This document shows positions 41,460 to 46,668 of a stretch of 46,668 nucleotides of DNA, in pieces. The DNA lies in contig JAEZLD010000202.1 of assembly GCA_023415335.1 (NCBI GenBank), positions 1 to 46,668 of the forward strand, read 5' to 3'. The position numbers were made by a program, and so were the translations under genes. Source of the stretch: Bacillota bacterium (lineage in GTDB: Bacteria; Bacillota; Clostridia; Clostridiales; Caloramatoraceae). Every line of letters starts with the position of its first letter. Position 1 is the stretch's first letter. Below the pieces are notes generated by a model, which did not search any database, was not told the DNA's origin, and saw only the letters and a program-made list of their open reading frames with translations.

Positions 41460-42359
41460 ATGTGCCTGTTATCCTACATAACATACCGCACTGCCTTTGC
41501 TGCAGACACAAAAAATATAATAGACATCACCAAAATGCCCTCAGGTTCCCAATATAATGAGTACTGCCAGCAGATAGTGGAGCACATAAACGAAGTGATT
41601 TCACTTTCATATGAGGAAGTAGTAATAGACTCCTATGATGGAGTTAAGCTATATGCAAAGTACTATCACCAGAAAGACTCTGCACCTCTTGCCATACTGT
41701 TCCACGGTTATAGAAGCGCCAGTGCAGAGAGGGATTTTTGCGGAGGCATGAAGCTATGCAGGGATAAGGGCTTCAACGTACTTCTGGTGGACCAGAGGGC
41801 CCAGGGCAGGTCGGGGGGAAGAGCTATAACCTTTGGGATAAAGGAACGGTATGATTGTTTAAGCTGGGCACAATATGCCTCTAAACGGTTTGGAGAGGAT
41901 GTTCCAATCCTGCTTGTAGGGATATCCATGGGGGCAGCCACAGTGACAATGGCTTCAAGCCTACCCCTTCCTGAGAACGTTATAGGAATTGCAGCAGACA
42001 GTGCATACTCCTCTCCCTCTGAAATTATAAAAGAGGTAATAAAGCAGCGCCGCCTGCCACAGCATATAACATATTTTCTGGCAAGACTGGGGGCAAGAAT
42101 ATATGGAAGCTTTGATCTGGATGAGTACTCCTCTGCTGAAGCATTAAAGAGCTGTCACATTCCTGTCCTTTTCATACATGGTGAGGCAGACGATTTCGTC
42201 CCCTGTAATATGAGTATGGAAAACTACAATGCCTGCAGCAGTGAAAAGATGCTTTTAACAGTGCCAGATGCAGTACACGGCATGAGCTATTTTTTGGACA
42301 TGGAAAAATACTCTGAGGCGTTTGATATGTTTATTGAAAAATGTCTTAACAGGAGCTGA
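41460..42359 (+). CDS. Alpha/beta hydrolase, serine type
   Basis: The 299-residue protein has the hydrolase oxyanion region ILFHGYRSASAERDF, the nucleophile elbow LVGISMGAATV, an acid residue in FIHGEADDFVP, and a histidine in VPDAVHGMSYF. It belongs to the group that normally begins with a membrane helix before TYRTAF. Here only a short N-terminal stub, MCLLSYITYRTAF, remains, so the anchor seems shortened. I choose the ATG at 41460, after AAGGAGGTTATATACCC. The GTG eight codons earlier overlaps that site. The substrate is unknown. It is a single gene. Confidence 0.88.
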   Translation: MCLLSYITYRTAFAADTKNIIDITKMPSGSQYNEYCQQIVEHINEVISLSYEEVVIDSYDGVKLYAKYYHQKDSAPLAILFHGYRSASAERDFCGGMKLCRDKGFNVLLVDQRAQGRSGGRAITFGIKERYDCLSWAQYASKRFGEDVPILLVGISMGAATVTMASSLPLPENVIGIAADSAYSSPSEIIKEVIKQRRLPQHITYFLARLGARIYGSFDLDEYSSAEALKSCHIPVLFIHGEADDFVPCNMSMENYNACSSEKMLLTVPDAVHGMSYFLDMEKYSEAFDMFIEKCLNRS

Positions 42360-42496
42360 GTGTAGCAAGCAGCGAATTTGTACTGCAAATTCCGTTTCAT
42401 CATGAAGTCAGATTACGCCCTAATGAAGACACTCGCTACAGCTCGTTAATGAAGACGGCACAATGCGCACCGAATTGCTCCCCTGCTTTTGCTAAC
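42360..42496. other. GC-richer spacer between converging genes, with imperfect repeats
   Basis: The 137 bases hold a hairpin GAATTTG/CAAATTC (42374-42392), two direct copies of TAATGAAGAC (42421-42430 and 42447-42456), and an imperfect inverted repeat pairing GAGTGTAGC with GCTACAGCTC. No T-run terminator is seen. The composition differs from other spacers in the window. Confidence 0.45.
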
Positions 42497-43207
42497 CTAG
42501 TCTTCAATGGCTATATATACGTCCATATATTCAATTTCATCCTTAGTGTATAGTTTCTCAAAGCACCACAGTATATCTTCGTCCTTCTTATGCTTTAAGC
42601 CATTAACCTCCATGTAGGCCATAATTGTCTTGTAGGCATTTGGAATCAGCTCAAAGGGTGCAACAGATGGCTGTCTTATGGTTATGGCAGCATATTTTGC
42701 CTCCCTCTGCACTGCATGCTCTTCCACCTGACACTTAGGAGTAAAGCCCTCTGGAAGTATACACGCTGAGGCATAACCATGCATGTGGAACACGTTTATC
42801 TGCCTCTGGGATACTACTGGAAAATCCCAGCCTATCATATCAAGAGAATATCCCGGCACCTGAAGAAGTCCGCTGTTTTCAGCCCATATCTCCATATGTC
42901 TTATGGAATCCCCTTCCGGGTCGGGGCTTACAACCGCGTAGCGTACATAACGAAATGAGGGCACGCTCTCTATCCTGACCTGTGAATATGCGTCACTGGC
43001 CACATTCATATCCTCCCTCATAAGCCTATCCATGGAGCAGGAAAAGTAATTGCAAAGCTCAATAGCCTTTTCCATCTCTGGATAGGCTGCATCCGATTCC
43101 CATTTTGATATAGTCTGTCTGGACACCTTCATTATTCCGGCTAGTTCCTCCTGCGTCATAGAGTTATGCATCCTTCTTAAAAACTGAAGGTTTTTACCAA
43201 AGCTCAT
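42497..43207 (-). CDS. XRE regulator with C-terminal effector-binding-like domain
   Basis: The 236-residue protein has an N-terminal Cro/CI helix-turn-helix, MTQEELAGIMKVSRQTISKWES, at about residues 17-38. The C-terminal 155 residues look like a GyrI/AraC effector-binding domain, with features such as RYAVVSPDPEGDSIRHMEIWAE and YAAITIRQPSVAPFELIPNAYK. Proteins of this build respond to small molecules or drugs. I choose the ATG at 43205-43207, since GGGAGAG is seven bases before it but directly abuts an ATG two codons earlier. It is divergent from the MarR-ABC operon, but shares no obvious control site with it. Confidence 0.78.
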   Translation of the reverse strand: MSFGKNLQFLRRMHNSMTQEELAGIMKVSRQTISKWESDAAYPEMEKAIELCNYFSCSMDRLMREDMNVASDAYSQVRIESVPSFRYVRYAVVSPDPEGDSIRHMEIWAENSGLLQVPGYSLDMIGWDFPVVSQRQINVFHMHGYASACILPEGFTPKCQVEEHAVQREAKYAAITIRQPSVAPFELIPNAYKTIMAYMEVNGLKHKKDEDILWCFEKLYTKDEIEYMDVYIAIED

Positions 43208-43325
43208 TTTCATCTCTCCCTTACTTTTTATAATTATATCCTACACTTGCCATCTCTTAAACTCCACCAACCTTAAATATCATTTTTGTTTAAAATGTCA
43301 ACCTGAGGTTGCATAGTCAGACGGC

Positions 43326-43374
43326 TTGAATTTTCCAACTAACTGTGATAAATTAGTTAAGTAATAAACTAATT
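43326..43374 (+). promoter_or_regulatory. Promoter and MarR-type operators of the exporter operon
   Basis: -35 TTGAAT (43326-43331) is followed after about 16-17 bases by a weak -10 around TAAATT. Three alternating half-sites overlap and follow it: AACTAA at 43338-43343, AATTAGTT at 43351-43358 and AACTAATT at 43367-43374. The last two form a perfect inverted repeat with an eight-base spacer. This fits autorepression by the MarR protein encoded next. Confidence 0.6.
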
Positions 43375-43389
43375 ATTTAGGAGGCATAT

Positions 43390-43815
43390 ATGGATAACAG
43401 ACCACTTATGCTTGTTATAAAGCATACATATAGAGAATGGACTAATTACATGAGAAAGCTGGCCCTTGAAGCCGGAATACCCGATTCCTACAGGATGATT
43501 GTTATGTACCTTTCCAGGAATCCCGGAGCCAGCCAGAAGGATTTGGCAGAGCACTGCCAGATGACTCCGGCTGCTATAAGCCAGACCATAAAGGAGATGC
43601 AGCTGACAGGCTATATAAATAAAGAAGCCTCTAAGGAGGATAAAAGGCTTGTTCAGCTTTACCTTACGGAAAAAGGCAGGTCCAGTGCAGACCGTATTCG
43701 TACAAAAATACATCAAGCAGACCGGATTATTACATCAGCTATAACAAAGGAAAAGGAAGAAGAGCTTATAGAGGCCTTAAACCTGCTTTCCGATACAATC
43801 AGAAGGGAGCTTTAG
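43390..43815 (+). CDS. MarR family transcriptional regulator
   Basis: The 141-residue regulator has the MarR winged helix: GASQKDLAEHCQMTPAAISQTIKEM at about residues 45-69, followed by a wing with NKEASKEDKRLVQLYLTEKG. MarR proteins are dimers that release DNA on binding drugs or phenolic compounds. AGGAGGCATAT precedes the ATG. It is first in an operon with two ABC exporter genes, and the start of the first ABC gene is three bases past its stop codon. Operator-like repeats lie before it. Confidence 0.93.
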   Translation: MDNRPLMLVIKHTYREWTNYMRKLALEAGIPDSYRMIVMYLSRNPGASQKDLAEHCQMTPAAISQTIKEMQLTGYINKEASKEDKRLVQLYLTEKGRSSADRIRTKIHQADRIITSAITKEKEEELIEALNLLSDTIRREL

Positions 43816-43818
43816 CAT

Positions 43819-45552
43819 ATGCTTAAATATCTTAAAAAATACTGGTTCTGGTGCCTTCTGGCGCCGGTTTTTATGGCAGGGGAAATATCCATGGACCTGT
43901 TGCAGCCCGCTTTGATGGCTGAGATAGTGGACAAGGGCGTTCTGGTACATAATATGCAGTTAATACTTACAGTAGGATTTAAAATGATACTACTGGTGCT
44001 TTTCGGGGGGTTCTGCGGAATCATGTCTGGGGTATTTGCAAACCTTGGTGCCCAGAACTTTGGAAATGACCTTAGGAAAGACCTTTTCTCCCGCATAATG
44101 AACCTGTCCTTCCAGCAGACCGACAGGATATCCACAGGCTCCCTGGTCACAAGGCTTACCAACGACGTAACACAGGTACAGACAATGGTGATGATGTCTG
44201 TCCGGGGGGCCGTACGAAGCTCCATTATGTTTTTAGGCGGCATATTCATGCTATATCGCCAGTCTCCTAAATTTGCCGGAGTTGTAGCCTGCGGACTGCC
44301 CTTTGTTATCCTTATCATTGTCTTCTTTATGAAAAAAACATCTCCTATGTTCTCCATAGTTCAGGAAAAGTTAGACGGAGTAAACAACGTTATGCAGGAG
44401 AATGTAGCAGGAGCCAGGGTGGTAAAGGCATATGTCAAGGAAGACTATGAGCTGGCACGATTCGACAGGGCAAACGATGATCTGTGTAATGTTAACCTCC
44501 GGGTTCAGTCCCTGCTTGCCTTTATGAGCCCCTGTATGAACATAATACTGAACCTTTGTGTTGTTGCAGTCATACTTGTAGGAGGGCTTACGGTAAAGGC
44601 CGATGGAAGCATAACTACCGGTGAGATTATGGCTGCCATTACATACGTCACTATGATTCTTAACAGCACACTATTTCTGGCCAACATATTCCAGACCTTT
44701 ACACGTGCACAGGCGTCGGTTATTCGAATTAACGAGGTTCTTGAATGTGACAGGATTATCTCAGATGGCAGCTTTAATGGAGAAACTGCTGTTAAAGGAC
44801 AGATTGAGCTTAAAGGCGTTAAATTCTGCTATCCTGATTCCAGCGGAATAGAGGTGCTTGATGATATAAGCCTTTCTATAAGTCAGGGGGAAACCCTTGC
44901 CATTCTAGGCTCCACTGGCAGCGGAAAATCCTCACTTGTAAACCTCATACCCCGCTTTTACGACACCTCTCAAGGTGAGGTGCTGGTAGACGGGGTAAAC
45001 GTAAAGGAATATAATCTGAAAGCCCTTAGGGATAAAATAGCCATAGTGCTTCAGAAGGCAGAGCTATATTCCCGTCCCATTGAGGCTAACATACGCTGGG
45101 GAAAAAGCAGTGCTACCCCTTGGGAGATCAAATCTGCTGCTGAGATTGCCCAGGCAGATGACTTTATATGCAGCACTCCAAATGGCTACTATACCCCTGT
45201 AACAGAAGGAGGTCATTCCCTGTCCGGAGGGCAGAAGCAGAGGATTTCTATTGCCCGTGCGGTACTGAAGAAGCCTGAAATACTCATATTCGACGATTCC
45301 ACTAGTGCACTGGACCTTAAAACCGAAGCTATGCTTTATAAGGCCATGAGGAAGGATTTCCCCAATACCACTAAAATAATCATTGCCCAGAGGATTGCCT
45401 CCGTTAAGGATGCAGACAGGATTGTGGTAATAGATAAAGGCCGCATAGCTGCCTGCGGAACCCACCGGGAGCTTTTGGAAAATTCCCCTGTTTATCAGGA
45501 CATCTATAACTCCCAGCTGAAGAAAGGAGGGGATGACAATGGAAGAGCTTAA
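43819..45552 (+). CDS. ABC exporter half-transporter with degenerate ATPase site
   Basis: A 577-residue multidrug-type half-transporter: six membrane segments in about residues 1-300, then an ATPase domain. Walker A GSTGSGKSS is at about residues 364-372, and the signature LSGGQKQRI is intact. The residue after Walker B is Asp instead of Glu (ILIFDDSTSALD, near 490), and the H-loop histidine is Gln (IIIAQRIAS, near 523). This is the pattern of the non-catalytic subunit in heterodimeric exporters such as BmrC/BmrD or TM287/288. Its partner overlaps its end by 14 bases and should carry the active site. Confidence 0.93.
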   Translation: MLKYLKKYWFWCLLAPVFMAGEISMDLLQPALMAEIVDKGVLVHNMQLILTVGFKMILLVLFGGFCGIMSGVFANLGAQNFGNDLRKDLFSRIMNLSFQQTDRISTGSLVTRLTNDVTQVQTMVMMSVRGAVRSSIMFLGGIFMLYRQSPKFAGVVACGLPFVILIIVFFMKKTSPMFSIVQEKLDGVNNVMQENVAGARVVKAYVKEDYELARFDRANDDLCNVNLRVQSLLAFMSPCMNIILNLCVVAVILVGGLTVKADGSITTGEIMAAITYVTMILNSTLFLANIFQTFTRAQASVIRINEVLECDRIISDGSFNGETAVKGQIELKGVKFCYPDSSGIEVLDDISLSISQGETLAILGSTGSGKSSLVNLIPRFYDTSQGEVLVDGVNVKEYNLKALRDKIAIVLQKAELYSRPIEANIRWGKSSATPWEIKSAAEIAQADDFICSTPNGYYTPVTEGGHSLSGGQKQRISIARAVLKKPEILIFDDSTSALDLKTEAMLYKAMRKDFPNTTKIIIAQRIASVKDADRIVVIDKGRIAACGTHRELLENSPVYQDIYNSQLKKGGDDNGRA

Positions 45553-46668
45553 GTGCAAACGAGAAGGAATGCCAAAGGGCTTTGAGAATTCCGCAACAGA
45601 TGCCGTAAGCTTCCGTGCTGTAGAGGAGAAGCGTCCCCAGCAGATGCCATTCCGCAGAGGCGGCCCTGGAAGAAACATGGGACAGGCAATAGAAAAGCCT
45701 AAGGAGGCTAAGCGTACCTTATCCCGCCTGTTAGGCTACTTTGGAAATGAAAAAAAGCTGCTGTTCCTGCTCATTATATCTGTATTAATTGTTACCCTTA
45801 CCTCCTTAGCTGCGCCTGCATTGCAGGGCAAGGGAATCGACCTGATTACCCAGCATAGCTGGAGCAGGCTTTACAGGCTGCTCCTATGGCTGCTTGCAGT
45901 ATATATAGTTCAGGTAGGCTGCACCCTTGCACAGTCCCTGCTTTCAGCCACCCTAAGCCAGAGGATTGTAAAACGCCTCAGACACGATTTGTTTAAGAAA
46001 ATAGATAATCTGTCCATAAAATACCTGGATACCCACTCAAACGGAGATATTATGAGCCGCATGACCAACGATGTGGAGAACATATCAACCACCATATCAC
46101 AAAGCCTGGGTTCCCTTATTTCCGGAGTGCTTACAGTAATAGGGACAGTTGCAATAATGTTCTGGTACTGCTGGCAGCTGACTCTTATAACCCTGGTTAC
46201 AGTAATCATAACCGTTATTGTAACAAAGAAGCTGTCAAAGATTATGCGGAGGGTTTATAGAAGACGTTCAGAGGTTCTGGGGCAGCTGAATGGCCACTCA
46301 GAGGAGATGATTACAGGCTACAAAACTATCGTGGCCTATAACCAGCAGCAAAATGTAATCGATGAGTTCAATTCCACCTCAGATGAGCTGACTAAGGTGG
46401 GCATAAAGGCAGAAATACTTGGAGGCTCCATGGGGCCAATTATGAACTGCATCTCCAACATAAGCTTTGTAATAGTTGCCGCTTTTGGAGGTTACTTTGC
46501 ACTGACAGGGCTTATTACTGTTGGAACCATATCAGCCTTTATAATATACGCCAAACAGTTCTCAAGGCCTATAAATGAAATAGCACAGCTGTACGGCTCA
46601 ATGCAGACTGCCATTGCAGGTGCCGAGAGGATATTTGAGCTTATGGACCAGCCTGATGAGGACAACAG
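45539..46668 (+). CDS. ABC exporter half-transporter, partner subunit (cut by window edge)
   Basis: The frame is open to the right edge, giving 376 codons. An N-terminal charged extension of about 60 residues with RRGGPGRN precedes six membrane segments, starting at LLFLLIISVLIVTLTSLA. The coupling-loop region TNDVENISTTISQSLGS and the NEIAQLYGSMQTAIAGAERIFELMD stretch are typical for multidrug exporters. The ATPase domain lies beyond base 46668, so its catalytic residues cannot be checked. GGAGG lies eight bases before the ATG 45539, inside the end of the previous gene. It should be the catalytic partner of that subunit. Confidence 0.92.
   Translation, partial: MEELKCKREGMPKGFENSATDAVSFRAVEEKRPQQMPFRRGGPGRNMGQAIEKPKEAKRTLSRLLGYFGNEKKLLFLLIISVLIVTLTSLAAPALQGKGIDLITQHSWSRLYRLLLWLLAVYIVQVGCTLAQSLLSATLSQRIVKRLRHDLFKKIDNLSIKYLDTHSNGDIMSRMTNDVENISTTISQSLGSLISGVLTVIGTVAIMFWYCWQLTLITLVTVIITVIVTKKLSKIMRRVYRRRSEVLGQLNGHSEEMITGYKTIVAYNQQQNVIDEFNSTSDELTKVGIKAEILGGSMGPIMNCISNISFVIVAAFGGYFALTGLITVGTISAFIIYAKQFSRPINEIAQLYGSMQTAIAGAERIFELMDQPDEDN

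Overview
The window looks like a chromosomal segment of a low-to-moderate G+C anaerobic Firmicute of the Clostridium type. The evidence is AT-rich intergenic DNA, strong AGGAGG-type ribosome binding sites, frequent AGA/AGG and ATA codons, and gene content such as ptb-buk, an indolepyruvate:ferredoxin oxidoreductase, an NfnAB transhydrogenase, DUF1836, YerC/YecD and the DUF6323/DUF6179 pair. I count 47 protein genes (46 that look intact or run off an edge, and one clear pseudogene). Thirty-eight are on the minus strand, so that is probably the leading strand here. I see no rRNA, tRNA, CRISPR array, phage or transposase gene.

Layout. 0-7 kb: ligA (cut by the left edge) after pcrA, a TrhA/hemolysin III membrane protein, a DUF1836 regulator with its own promoter and inverted repeat, the TrpR-like YerC/YecD protein, a 53-residue small protein, an RsuA-type pseudouridine synthase and a TPR membrane protein. 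7-10.5 kb: a patatin phospholipase and a lytic transglycosylase in one unit behind a long leader, an unknown 110-residue protein and a methyltransferase. 10.5-17 kb: iorA-iorB-ptb-buk, divergent from an OFA-type MFS transporter and a GntR regulator, with a repeat-rich operator-like site between them. 17-24 kb: a cation/Ca2+ exchanger, nfnA-nfnB, a membrane-anchored beta-propeller and the DUF6323-DUF6179 pair. 24-31 kb: two overlapping ABC exporter half-transporters, a decayed MATE efflux gene, a C45-type acyltransferase/hydrolase and uppP. 31-36 kb: a five-gene operon (ABC ATPase, large permease, small membrane protein, DinB-like protein, HAD phosphatase), then an XRE regulator with a membrane partner. 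36-41 kb: NCS2 purine permease, pyrophosphatase, PHP phosphoesterase with a small membrane protein, and two GNAT acetyltransferases. 41-46.7 kb: an alpha/beta hydrolase, an XRE regulator with an effector-like domain, and a MarR-ABC-ABC exporter operon cut by the right edge.

How the genes may work together. IorAB should oxidise aryl-2-oxoacids to acyl-CoA with reduced ferredoxin, Ptb and Buk can turn acyl-CoA into acid plus ATP, the MFS protein could move the acid, and NfnAB nearby can pass ferredoxin electrons to NADP+. This reading is inference from gene order. The MarR operon encodes a heterodimeric multidrug-type exporter whose first subunit has a degenerate ATPase site. Most other genes are ordinary housekeeping or accessory functions. 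The least explained parts are the leader and repeats at 9.0-9.4 kb, the operator region at 14.97-15.04 kb, the DUF6323/DUF6179 pair, the inverted-repeat cluster at 24.07-24.29 kb and the unusual spacer at 42.36-42.50 kb.
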